7,010 nucleotides of DNA, from positions 1 through 7,010 of the forward strand of contig PKQU01000108.1 in NCBI GenBank assembly GCA_017577925.1, given 5' to 3'. The notes beneath the pieces were generated by a model that made no database searches, had not been told where the DNA came from, and saw nothing but the letters and a program-made list of their open reading frames with translations. Below, in pieces: positions 1-5,933 of this stretch. Within the stretch, counting starts at the first letter, position 1. Every line of letters begins with the position of its first letter. The stretch comes from Bacillota bacterium (GTDB taxonomy: Bacteria > Bacillota > Bacilli > Calditerricolales > Calditerricolaceae). The position numbers and the translations under genes were made by a program.

Positions 1-1129
1 CCCTGCGAGCGGAAACGGATTCGCCGCGCAGGGTGGTCACGATCTTTTTGTGCGACACCGGGAAAACCAGTGTCTCCAGCTCGCCCTCCTCTATCCAGCG
101 CCCCTCGGGGGCCGTGCCGTCTCCCGCCCTCCACACACAGTGAAAGACGCGCAGGTTCCAGCGGCAATGGCTGAAGGTATGCACCACGTCGAGGAGCGGG
201 CCGCCCACCGCGACGGCCAGTCCATACCGTTCGCGCAGGATGCGCTCCACGGCCGCCTCCCACGCCTCATGCGCGTGGCGCTCCCCATCGGGAAAAGCCC
301 ACAATCCGCCCAGCAAACCGCCTTCCGGACGCCGGTAGACATACACGGTCGCGCCGCGCCGCACCACCGCGGCCACCATGTCCACCGTGGGGATGGACTT
401 CCGCTTCCCTTTTATCGGAAGTTCCCGCTCCCGTCCGGCGGCGTACGCGCGACAGTCCTCGCGCACCGGACACAGGAGGCATTTGGGCGCGCGCGGCGTG
501 CACACGAGGGCGCCCAACTCCATCAAGCCCTGGTTAAAGGCCGACGGATCGTCAGGACAGACCAATTGTGCCGCCAACTCGGTAAACAGCCGCCTGTTCC
601 CCGGCTTCTGGATATCCTCCTCCACCAGGAGAAGGCGCGACAGCACGCGAAGGACGTTGCCATCCACGGCCGGCACCGGCCGGCCGTACGCGATGCTGAG
701 GATGGCCCCCGCCGTGTACGGGCCGATGCCCTTGATGCGGGCCAGCTGCTCCGGGTCATCGGGCAGGACGCCGCCAAACTCCTCCATTACCTGGCGGGCC
801 CCCCGCAACAGGTTGCGCGCGCGGCTGTAGTACCCCAGCCCCTCCCACAATTTCAGCACATCCGCTTCCTCCGCCGCGGCCAACGCCTCCACCGTGGGAA
901 ACCGCTCCACAAAGCGCAGGTAATAGGGAAGAACCGTCTCGACCCGCGTCTGCTGCAGCATCACTTCCGAAACCCAAATCTTGTACGGATCGCGGTCGCG
1001 GCGCCACGGCAGGTCGCGCTTCTGGCAATGAAACCATTCCACCAGCCGGCGCCGAACACCGGCCACATCGAATCCCTGCAGGATCGCAGCCGCGCGGGAC
1101 ACCTGTTCGGAAGTTGCCCGTCGGCTCAC
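1..1129 (-). CDS. mutY: Adenine DNA glycosylase MutY (3' end outside window)
   Basis: This base-excision repair enzyme removes adenine mispaired with 8-oxoguanine or guanine. The 376 visible codons show the whole catalytic architecture. WVSEVMLQQT (about residues 52-61) carries the catalytic Glu55. The helix-hairpin-helix RIKGIGPYTAG (131-141) has Tyr where endonuclease III has its catalytic Lys, which favours MutY. PAVDGNV (153-159) carries the catalytic Asp156. The iron-sulfur ligands are Cys210, Cys217, Cys220 and Cys226, in CX6CX2CX5C spacing. A C-terminal NUDIX-like 8-oxoG-recognition domain begins near residue 248 and contains the FSH motif (319-321). No stop is reached; Bacillus-type MutY is about 365 residues, so little should be missing. 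The start is GTG at 1127-1129, six bases after AGGAGGG. It overlaps the upstream gene's TGA as GTGA, suggesting translational coupling. The reading frame was checked line by line without a break. Confidence 0.96.
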   Translation of the reverse strand, partial: MSRRATSEQVSRAAAILQGFDVAGVRRRLVEWFHCQKRDLPWRRDRDPYKIWVSEVMLQQTRVETVLPYYLRFVERFPTVEALAAAEEADVLKLWEGLGYYSRARNLLRGARQVMEEFGGVLPDDPEQLARIKGIGPYTAGAILSIAYGRPVPAVDGNVLRVLSRLLLVEEDIQKPGNRRLFTELAAQLVCPDDPSAFNQGLMELGALVCTPRAPKCLLCPVREDCRAYAAGRERELPIKGKRKSIPTVDMVAAVVRRGATVYVYRRPEGGLLGGLWAFPDGERHAHEAWEAAVERILRERYGLAVAVGGPLLDVVHTFSHCRWNLRVFHCVWRAGDGTAPEGRWIEEGELETLVFPVSHKKIVTTLRGESVSARR

Positions 1130-1506
1130 CGCCGTCCCTCCTGTTCCCCACCGGCCTGCTCCTTGTCGCCGGCCTCATTGCCACCTCGGGGCACGAAGGC
1201 CCACACGTGCACCTTTTCCCATCCCCCCTGCACACAGGTGCCAATCTGCCACGGCGCGTCCGGCTCCCGCCGTCCGGTGCGCAGGTCCTTGAGCAGGCGG
1301 TATGCGGCCGCGTCCGGCACAAGGTACTCTTCCACCATCAGGTGGGGCTGATCCAGCCCTTCGTAGCGGGAATAGGAAACGACGGGAAGCTGGGCCACCC
1401 GGGCCTGCCACGCCCGCATCCGCGACTCGTACTCGCCGCGCCGTTCGGGAACGACGCGGTATTCGACATACACGCGCAGCGGCATTTCCTCTGGCATCCG
1501 GCTCAT
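1126..1506 (-). CDS. Small protein of probable dimeric alpha/beta-barrel fold, cotranscribed with mutY
   Basis: This is a 126-residue protein with no assigned function. It starts at ATG 1504-1506, nine bases after a GGGGGG ribosome binding site; the codon-4 and codon-8 ATGs are alternatives. The core (about residues 9-107) alternates predicted strands and helices: LRVYVEYRVVPERRGEYESR, then a helix, then VVSYSRYEGLDQPHLMVEEY, then a helix, then GWEKVHVWAFVP. A strand-helix-strand pattern with a Val-Glu-Glu strand and a final His-x-Trp-Ala-Phe strand is typical of ferredoxin-like dimeric alpha/beta-barrel (ABM/NIPSNAP-like) proteins. I recall similar proteins in other Bacillales, but this is fold-level recognition only. 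The last 19 residues are a Gly/Glu/Lys/Gln/Arg-rich tail, probably disordered. Its TGA overlaps the mutY GTG start, so it is the first gene of a mutY operon. Any role in repair is unproven. Confidence 0.8.
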   Translation of the reverse strand: MSRMPEEMPLRVYVEYRVVPERRGEYESRMRAWQARVAQLPVVSYSRYEGLDQPHLMVEEYLVPDAAAYRLLKDLRTGRREPDAPWQIGTCVQGGWEKVHVWAFVPRGGNEAGDKEQAGGEQEGRR

Positions 1507-1515
1507 TGCCACTCG

Positions 1516-1521
1516 CCCCCC
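1516..1521 (-). promoter_or_regulatory. Ribosome binding site of the small mutY-operon protein
   Basis: On the minus strand GGGGGG lies nine bases before the ATG at 1504-1506. It selects this ATG over the two in-frame ATGs just downstream (codons 4 and 8), which have no comparable purine run at the right distance. Confidence 0.6.
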
Positions 1522-1568
1522 TTGCCTTTGCCGCGTTCGATTATAATAAAAACAATCGGCAACGCAAA
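1522..1568. promoter_or_regulatory. Divergent promoter region with a shared palindromic -10 element
   Basis: The octamer ATTATAAT at 1540-1547 is its own reverse complement. It contains TATAAT on the plus strand (1542-1547) and TATAAT on the minus strand (1545 to 1540). On the minus strand TTTGCG (1568 to 1563) lies 17 bases upstream as a weak -35. On the plus strand the only -35 candidates, such as TTGCCT at 1522-1527, are poorly spaced. Expected transcription starts near 1533 (minus) and 1554 (plus) would give leaders of under 30 bases to each gene, with each ribosome binding site inside its leader. The short AT-rich island stands out in GC-rich surroundings. The -10 sequences are seen directly; promoter activity is inferred. 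Confidence 0.65.
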
Positions 1569-1569
1569 T

Positions 1570-1576
1570 GGGAGGG
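1570..1576 (+). promoter_or_regulatory. Ribosome binding site fixing a TTG start for the YfhP-like gene
   Basis: GGGAGGG ends six bases before TTG 1583-1585. An ATG at 1568-1570 overlaps this purine run and a second ATG at 1577-1579 is almost adjacent to it, so neither can use it. The TTG also gives the family-typical N-terminus (Met)DTLTHAVMG. Confidence 0.75.
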
Positions 1577-1582
1577 ATGGCC

Positions 1583-2575
1583 TTGGACACCCTCACCCAT
1601 GCGGTCATGGGCATGACCCTCGCCGGTCTGGCCCGTCTCGACCCGATGGTGGCCGAAGACCCAAGCCTTGCCACGGCCGTTCTGCTGGCCACCACTATCG
1701 GCTCCCAGGCTCCGGATTTCGACGGCCTGGTGCGCCTCGGCGGACCGGCCGCATATGTGCGCTATCACCGTGGGCCCACCCATTCCCTGCCCGCCCTGCT
1801 GGCATGGCCCTGGCTCATCGCCGGCGGGGTAGAGCTGCTCCTCGGACCGGTGCCGTTTTGGCATCTCCTCGGCTGGACGTCCGTCGCCGTGTTTGTCCAC
1901 GCGTTCACCGACCTGCTGAACAGCTACGGAACGCAGGTGCTCTGGCCCTTCTCGCGTCGCTGGGTGGCGTGGCACGTCCTGCCCATTTTCGATCCCGTCC
2001 TCTTTGCCCTCCACGTCCTGGGCCTCGTCCTGTGGGCGATGGGCGTCCCCCCCGGACCGCTCTTCGCCGCCGTCTACGCCGCTACCGCCGCCTGGGGCGC
2101 GATTCGTTGGGCCGTGCGCCGCCGCGTCGCCCGGTCCATCCGGCGCGCCATCGGCGACCCGCGAACGGACACCACCGTTCTCCCCACCTTTTTCCCGGCC
2201 ACCTGGAACGTCATCGCCGACGACGGACAGGCGGTGCGCGTGGGGACATGGCGAGACGGCCGGCTGACATGGCGGGATGTCCTGACCCGCCCGCCACACG
2301 ACCACCCGGCCGTGCGCGAGGCGCGGATGCATCCGTACGTCCAGGCCCTCTTGTCCTTCACCCGCTACGCCGTGCCCCGCGTACACCCGGTTGCTGGCGG
2401 CACCGAGGTGCGCTGGGTAGATGTGCGCTTTCGGGCGGCCGACGGGCATTATCCCCTCGTCGCCGCCGTCTACCTCGACCGAAACGGCCGCGTGAAGCAA
2501 GCCGCCATCGGGTGGATGTACCGGGAATCGCACGTGCGTAAAAAACTGGGGCTGCCGAACACCCCAGACGCCTAG
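1583..2575 (+). CDS. yfhP: YfhP-like membrane-bound metal-dependent hydrolase (DUF457/YdjM family)
   Basis: This is a 330-residue protein, close to the roughly 327 of B. subtilis YfhP. The N-terminus has the family signature DTLTHAVMGMTLAGLARLDP (residues 2-21). Next come GSQAPDFD (40-47), HRGPTHS (62-68) and HAFTDLLNSYGTQVLWPFS (106-124). The conserved His and Asp residues in these blocks are the presumed metal ligands. Hydrophobic segments near 70-90, 92-105, 135-155 and 157-171 indicate an integral membrane protein. The C-terminal half (about 178-330) is more polar and contains beta-strand-like stretches. The family is annotated as membrane-bound metal-dependent hydrolase; its substrate is unknown. 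The TTG start is preferred over the ATG at 1568 because of ribosome binding site spacing and homology. It is transcribed divergently from the mutY unit, matching the yfhP/yfhQ neighbourhood of Bacillus. The gene symbol is by similarity and context. Confidence 0.88.
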   Translation: MDTLTHAVMGMTLAGLARLDPMVAEDPSLATAVLLATTIGSQAPDFDGLVRLGGPAAYVRYHRGPTHSLPALLAWPWLIAGGVELLLGPVPFWHLLGWTSVAVFVHAFTDLLNSYGTQVLWPFSRRWVAWHVLPIFDPVLFALHVLGLVLWAMGVPPGPLFAAVYAATAAWGAIRWAVRRRVARSIRRAIGDPRTDTTVLPTFFPATWNVIADDGQAVRVGTWRDGRLTWRDVLTRPPHDHPAVREARMHPYVQALLSFTRYAVPRVHPVAGGTEVRWVDVRFRAADGHYPLVAAVYLDRNGRVKQAAIGWMYRESHVRKKLGLPNTPDA

Positions 2576-2594
2576 GCTGCCCCTGGTCCCCGTA

Positions 2595-2642
2595 GAAACG
2601 AAACGGGTGGCGGAAACCGCTCCGCCACCCGTGTTTCGTTTC
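2595..2642. terminator. Bidirectional terminator hairpin between convergent genes
   Basis: There is a perfect 12-base-pair stem, ACGGGTGGCGGA (2603-2614) with TCCGCCACCCGT (2621-2632), and a six-base loop. It is extended outward by GAAACGAA pairing with TTTCGTTTC through two single-base bulges. A-rich and T-rich arms flank the stem, giving T-rich tails in both directions although no long pure T run. It lies 20 bases after the YfhP-like stop and faces the 3' end of the terpene synthase gene, so it can end both transcripts. Confidence 0.8.
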
Positions 2643-2801
2643 GGCCAGAATCGTCGTCACCCTTCCGCCGCCGGCGCCCCTTTTGCTGCCAGGCACTCTT
2701 TCCACGGTTCATTCTCCCGAGAGGGATTTGATCTTGTACTGACCGGTCAGTTCAATACCGGTGCGGGGCGCGACCGGCTTCCGCCTGCCCCACGCGCGGG
2801 C
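2643..2801. other. Convergent spacer without a supported gene
   Basis: This stretch lies between the terminator hairpin and the terpene synthase stop. Open frames that cross it have no family-like sequence. The minus-strand frame starting at GTG 2705 reads straight through the terminator and into antisense of the YfhP-like gene. The only structured element seen is the palindrome at 2734-2755. Confidence 0.5.
2734..2755. promoter_or_regulatory. Operator-like palindrome (TetR-type appearance), no gene attached
   Basis: ACTGACCGGTCAGT (2738-2751) is a perfect 14-base palindrome. The symmetry extends to TTG on the left (2734-2736) and CAA on the right (2753-2755), with one mismatched pair (2737/2752). 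The result is a 22-base imperfect dyad centred on CCGG. Dyads with a TGACCGGTCA-like core are common operators for TetR-family repressors. On the minus strand TTGAAC (2755 to 2750) could be a -35, but no convincing -10 or gene follows. It is also possible as a short hairpin within the terpene synthase 3' untranslated region. The dyad is seen; the function is inferred. Confidence 0.45.
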
Positions 2802-3896
2802 TCACGACGGCGAAAAGGCACGGATGAGCACGCTGTTGACGTAAAAAAAGCGCGCCGTCAGGGGCGCGGTCGCCAGCAATCGGCGCGAAACGAGCCGCAC
2901 CGTCCGCTGGCGGCGCACCTTCCCGTCAGACAAATAGAGTCCCAACAGACCGTCCACGATCAGCCGGTGAAAGCGCCCATCCGGAAGCCCGCGCGTCGCC
3001 TCCCGCGCGCGGCGCGCAAAATAGACCAGGCGCTCGGCCGCCTCCCCCGCATCGCGGTAGTAGGCGACAAAGTTCAGGTCCCCGCCGCGTCGGTCTTCCT
3101 CCTGGTCGATCAGGTAGTCGAGCAGGATATGCAACGCGCACACCCACGGAAAATAGGTGGCCACGATGCGGCGCACCGTGTCCCTGTCCACGTGCGGGTC
3201 GGTGGCGGCCAAAAACAGGGCAAACATGCCCAGAGTCGAGCCGGTGGCCGCGGCAAATTCGTTCCACCGCAGCTCGGGATGGGCGGCACGGTGAGCCTCC
3301 CACCACGACAACAGGCGCGCCTCCCGCTGGCTCCATTCCACGTGCTTGTGCACCTGCAGGTCGGCATACAGCGCCACGAGGTGCCGCACCGTCTCCGCCA
3401 CCGTCCCGTATCCCGGCAACTTGGCCACCTCCTCCTGGCACGCACGCACCAGCGCCGCCAGGTACCCACCGTCGTCGCGTTCGCGGCGGCAGGCGTAGTA
3501 ATCGCCCACGGTTCCATCGGGGACCACCGCGTCGTGCATCGCCTGGTGCAGCTGCCGGAAATCGGCGGGGTCGAGCGACGTGCTTCGGTCACACAGGTTG
3601 TCCAGGTAGTCGCTAATCGTTTGCAACGCCACGATCAGGCGGATCAGCCCGCGACGCGCCTCCGGAGTGGGCGCCGCCGCTGCGTACACCGCACCGCCCT
3701 CGCAATGAAACCGTTTGGCCGTCATACTGGCAAGGGCCTGGCGGCGCAATTCCGGGTCGGGAATGGCCTCGGCCATTCTCCGCCAGCCGGCCAGTTCACG
3801 GTACACGCCCGGCAGCACGTCACGGTAAACGCGGACCATCAGACGGACCGGTCCGCCCGCAAAACCGCATGTCAACCGCAAACCCTCCTGCGTCAT
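2802..3896 (-). CDS. ytpB: YtpB-like class I terpene synthase (tetraprenyl-beta-curcumene synthase, DUF2600)
   Basis: The 364 residues match the roughly 367 of B. subtilis YtpB, which cyclises C35 tetraprenyl diphosphate to tetraprenyl-beta-curcumene in sesquarterpene biosynthesis. Related Bacillus enzymes make acyclic terpenes from long prenyl diphosphates. Two Asp-rich, magnesium-diphosphate-binding blocks are present: SDYLDNLCDRSTSLDP (95-110) and LDYLIDQEEDRRGGDLNF (259-276). Other conserved stretches are RFHCEGGAVY (62-71), DDGGYL (141-146), LQVHKH (180-185), GSTLGMF (219-225) and GLLGLYLSDGKV (316-327). The protein is mostly helical and has no signal peptide. ATG 3894-3896 follows GAGG at seven bases; TTG 3873-3875 (codon 8) is a serious alternative start. 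It is transcribed divergently from ilvD as a single gene. No squalene-hopene-type cyclase partner lies in the window. The product's chain length and cyclisation cannot be read from sequence. Confidence 0.93.
   Translation of the reverse strand: MTQEGLRLTCGFAGGPVRLMVRVYRDVLPGVYRELAGWRRMAEAIPDPELRRQALASMTAKRFHCEGGAVYAAAAPTPEARRGLIRLIVALQTISDYLDNLCDRSTSLDPADFRQLHQAMHDAVVPDGTVGDYYACRRERDDGGYLAALVRACQEEVAKLPGYGTVAETVRHLVALYADLQVHKHVEWSQREARLLSWWEAHRAAHPELRWNEFAAATGSTLGMFALFLAATDPHVDRDTVRRIVATYFPWVCALHILLDYLIDQEEDRRGGDLNFVAYYRDAGEAAERLVYFARRAREATRGLPDGRFHRLIVDGLLGLYLSDGKVRRQRTVRLVSRRLLATAPLTARFFYVNSVLIRAFSPS
3873..3889 (-). promoter_or_regulatory. Alternative start of the terpene synthase: AGGAGGG plus TTG
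   Basis: On the minus strand AGGAGGG (3889 to 3883) stands seven bases before an in-frame TTG (3875 to 3873), inside the first codons of the longer version. This ribosome binding site is much better than the GAGG upstream of ATG 3896. Starting here gives 357 residues, with eight residues before the conserved Pro-Val-x-Leu-Met stretch. As I remember it, that is nearer to the Bacillus N-terminus. Confidence 0.45.
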
Positions 3897-3951
3897 GGAA
3901 TCGCCTCGTCCTGCACGTCTCTCCGGCCAGGCCGCAGCGCTCTTTGGGATT

Positions 3952-3980
3952 AGTGTACCACATTTTCCCGCCCGATATGG
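3952..3980 (-). promoter_or_regulatory. Extended -10 promoter of the terpene synthase gene
   Basis: On the minus strand TGG directly precedes TACACT (3957 to 3952), giving an extended -10 box. The hexamer 17 bases upstream, CCATAT, is a poor -35, so the TGn motif probably compensates. A transcription start near 3945 would give a leader of about 50 bases to ATG 3896. Confidence 0.55.
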
Positions 3981-4039
3981 GGCGCATCTGCACCACCCGC
4001 ACAGGGAGGCCGCCAGAGAATACGATAGCGTTTTCAAAA

Positions 4040-4068
4040 TATACAAAAGGATTTTTCTCTGGTACAAT
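4040..4068 (+). promoter_or_regulatory. Promoter of ilvD
   Basis: TACAAT (4063-4068) is preceded directly by TGG, an extended -10. TATACA (4040-4045), four of six matches to TTGACA, lies 17 bases upstream. An A/T-rich run from about 4031 surrounds the -35. The expected transcript start near 4075 leaves a leader of about 29 bases before the ilvD ATG. Confidence 0.7.
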
Positions 4069-4087
4069 GGTGAGCAAACCTGCACGG

Positions 4088-4107
4088 AAGGAGTGCCAAT
4101 GGGATGA
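4088..4107 (+). promoter_or_regulatory. ilvD ribosome binding site and overlapping two-codon ORF
   Basis: AAGGAG (4088-4093) is followed after five bases by ATG 4099-4101, which opens a Met-Gly-stop frame (ATGGGATGA, 4099-4107). After ten bases comes ATG 4104-4106, the ilvD start, which overlaps that TGA. The ilvD ATG is accepted because the frame continues directly into conserved IlvD sequence. The out-of-frame ATG competes for the same ribosome binding site. Confidence 0.55.
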
Positions 4108-5843
4108 AGCGGCGCAGCGACATGATCAAAAAGGGGTTCGACCGCGCCCCGCACCGCAGCCTCCTGCGGGCATGTGGCGTCACCGACGAGGACTTCGACA
4201 AACCCTTCATCGCCATCGCCAACTCCTACATCGACATCATTCCCGGCCACGTGCACCTGAAGGAATTCGGGGAAATCGTGAAGGAAGCGGTGCGCGAAGC
4301 CGGGGGCGTACCGTTCCTGTTCAACACCATCGGCGTGGACGACGGCATCGCCATGGGCCACATCGGCATGCGCTACTCCCTGCCCAGCCGGGAACTGATC
4401 GCCGACAGCATCGAGACGGTGGTGGCGGCCCACTGGTTCGACGGCCTCATCTGCATCCCCAACTGCGACAAGATCACCCCCGGCATGATGATGGGCGCCC
4501 TGCGCGTCAACATCCCCACCATATTCGTGAGCGGCGGACCGATGAAAGCCGGGCGCACCCGCGACGGTCGGGCCATCTCCCTCGCCTCCGTGTTCGAGGG
4601 CGTCGGCGCCTTCCAAAAGGGGCTCATCGACGAGGCGCACCTGGAAGAATTGGAGCGTTACGGGTGCCCCAGCTGCGGCTCCTGCAGCGGGATGTTCACG
4701 GCCAACTCGATGAACTGCCTGGCCGAGGCGCTGGGCCTGGCCCTCCCGGGGAACGGCACCATCCTCGCCGTTGACGAGGCGCGCAAAGAGCTGGCTCGCG
4801 CCGCGGCGCACCAGATCCTGAAACTCATCGAGCTCGACCTCAAGCCGCGGGACATCGTGACGGTGAACGCCATCGACAACGCCTTCGCCCTCGACATGGC
4901 CATGGGTGGCTCGACGAACACGGTGCTGCACACCCTGGCCATCGCCCATGAGGCGGGCATCGACTACCCGCTGGAGCGGATCAACACCATTGCCGCGCGC
5001 ACGCCGCACCTGGCCAAGATCAGCCCGGCCTCTGACTGGCACATCGAAGACGTCCACCGCGCCGGCGGGGTCAGTGCCATTCTCAAGGAGCTGAGCAAGA
5101 AGGAGGGCGTCCTCCACCTCGACTGCATCACCGTGACCGGCAAGACCCTCGGCGAAAACATCGCCGACGCGAAGGTGACGGACCATGAGGTGATCCGGCC
5201 CGTCGACAATCCGCACAGCGAGACGGGCGGGCTGGCCGTGCTATTTGGCAACCTCGCGCCGAAGGGGGCGGTGATCAAGACGGGGGCCGTCGACCCGTCC
5301 ATCCGCCGCCATGAGGGGCCGGCCATCTGCTTCGATTCGGAAGAAGAGGCCCTCGCCGGCATTGCCAGCGGCAAGGTGAAGGAAGGCCACGTCGTCGTCA
5401 TCCGCTACGAGGGGCCCAAGGGTGGACCGGGAATGCCGGAGATGCTCGCCCCCACGTCGCAAATTGTTGGCATGGGGCTCGGCACGAAGGTGGCCCTCGT
5501 CACCGACGGGCGCTTTTCCGGCGCCTCACGGGGCATCTGCGTCGGCCACGTGTCACCGGAAGCGGCGGAAGGCGGACCGATCGCCCTGGTGCGCGACGGG
5601 GACATCATCTGCATCGACCTGGACAGGCGGACAATCGAGCTGCGCGTCCCCGACGAGGAGCTGGCCCGCCGCCGCGCCGAGTGGCCGGGGTTCACGCCGA
5701 AGATCACACGCGGGTACCTCGCCCGTTACGCCCACCTCGTCACATCGGCCAACACCGGCGCCGTGCTGCGGAATCCGTTTGCGGAAGGCGGCGAAGCCGA
5801 CCGCGCAAAGGCACCGGCCACGGAAGTCGGGCAGCCGTCGTGA
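4104..5843 (+). CDS. ilvD: Dihydroxy-acid dehydratase IlvD
   Basis: IlvD dehydrates 2,3-dihydroxy-isovalerate and 2,3-dihydroxy-3-methylvalerate to the 2-keto acids that precede valine, leucine and isoleucine. It is cytoplasmic. The 579 residues align throughout with Bacillus IlvD: RAPHRSLLRA (14-23), NTIGVDDGIAMGH (74-86), IPNCDKITPGMM (118-129), GCPSCGSCSGMFTANSMNC (187-205), MAMGGSTNTVLH (265-276), IRYEGPKGGPGMPEM (433-447) and TDGRFSGASRG (467-477). Expected roles by family: Cys121 and Cys194 bind the iron-sulfur cluster, Asp80, Asp122 and the modified Lys123 bind magnesium, and Ser472 is the catalytic base. Residue 48 is Gly (IPGH), as in E. coli, where the plant and mycobacterial [2Fe-2S] type has Cys (TPCN). 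A hydrophilic C-terminal tail of about 20 residues extends past the Bacillus end. The gene stands alone, with its own promoter and terminator and no other ilv gene beside it. Confidence 0.98.
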   Translation: MKRRSDMIKKGFDRAPHRSLLRACGVTDEDFDKPFIAIANSYIDIIPGHVHLKEFGEIVKEAVREAGGVPFLFNTIGVDDGIAMGHIGMRYSLPSRELIADSIETVVAAHWFDGLICIPNCDKITPGMMMGALRVNIPTIFVSGGPMKAGRTRDGRAISLASVFEGVGAFQKGLIDEAHLEELERYGCPSCGSCSGMFTANSMNCLAEALGLALPGNGTILAVDEARKELARAAAHQILKLIELDLKPRDIVTVNAIDNAFALDMAMGGSTNTVLHTLAIAHEAGIDYPLERINTIAARTPHLAKISPASDWHIEDVHRAGGVSAILKELSKKEGVLHLDCITVTGKTLGENIADAKVTDHEVIRPVDNPHSETGGLAVLFGNLAPKGAVIKTGAVDPSIRRHEGPAICFDSEEEALAGIASGKVKEGHVVVIRYEGPKGGPGMPEMLAPTSQIVGMGLGTKVALVTDGRFSGASRGICVGHVSPEAAEGGPIALVRDGDIICIDLDRRTIELRVPDEELARRRAEWPGFTPKITRGYLARYAHLVTSANTGAVLRNPFAEGGEADRAKAPATEVGQPS

Positions 5844-5900
5844 GCCGTCCCCCGGCAGTTTGGGCCCACGGAAACGCTCACCCGTGCCCTAACGAAAACG

Positions 5901-5923
5901 CCCCCTGCCGCTACGGCAGGGGG
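5901..5923. terminator. Bidirectional terminator of ilvD and the methyltransferase gene
   Basis: A perfect 10-base-pair stem, CCCCCTGCCG (5901-5910) with CGGCAGGGGG (5914-5923), closes on a CTA loop. On the plus strand it is followed by TTCGGTTT and later a TTTTT run; on the minus strand by CGTTTTCGTT. It lies 57 bases after the ilvD stop and 10 bases beyond the convergent methyltransferase stop, so it serves both. Confidence 0.88.
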
Positions 5924-5933
5924 TTCGGTTTCC

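Noticed and set aside
50..1351. A 433-codon plus-strand open frame across mutY
   Set aside because: It is antisense to a fully motif-supported mutY. Its His/Arg/Pro-rich composition is typical of a GC-rich shadow frame, and it shows no domain.
1114..2541. Long overlapping plus- and minus-strand frames across the YfhP-like gene
   Set aside because: They are Arg/Pro/Gly/His-rich shadow translations of the DTLTHA...HRGPTHS gene, with no suitable ribosome binding sites.
2358..2705. Minus-strand frame from GTG 2705 with GGGAG eight bases upstream
   Set aside because: The start looks plausible, but the product reads through the terminator hairpin and into antisense of the YfhP-like gene. It resembles no known protein.
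3843..3854. 12-base palindrome CGGACCGGTCCG
   Set aside because: It lies inside the early coding region of the terpene synthase and uses common GC-rich codons. It shares only the ACCGGT core with the 2738-2751 dyad, so it is probably chance.
2607..3953. A 448-codon plus-strand open frame opposite the terpene synthase
   Set aside because: It starts inside the terminator hairpin, shows no family-like sequence and is antisense to a well-supported gene.
4032..4046. Possible CodY box at the ilvD -35 region
   Set aside because: By hand it differs from AATTTTCWGAAAATT at about five positions, which is too weak in an A/T-rich promoter to claim.
2802..5216. An 804-codon open frame on the minus strand fusing the terpene synthase with sequence antisense to ilvD
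   Set aside because: Only the last 364 codons resemble a protein family. The upstream part is Val/Asp/Gly/His-rich antisense of ilvD, lying open because of high GC codon bias. Promoter and ribosome binding site evidence puts the start near 3896.
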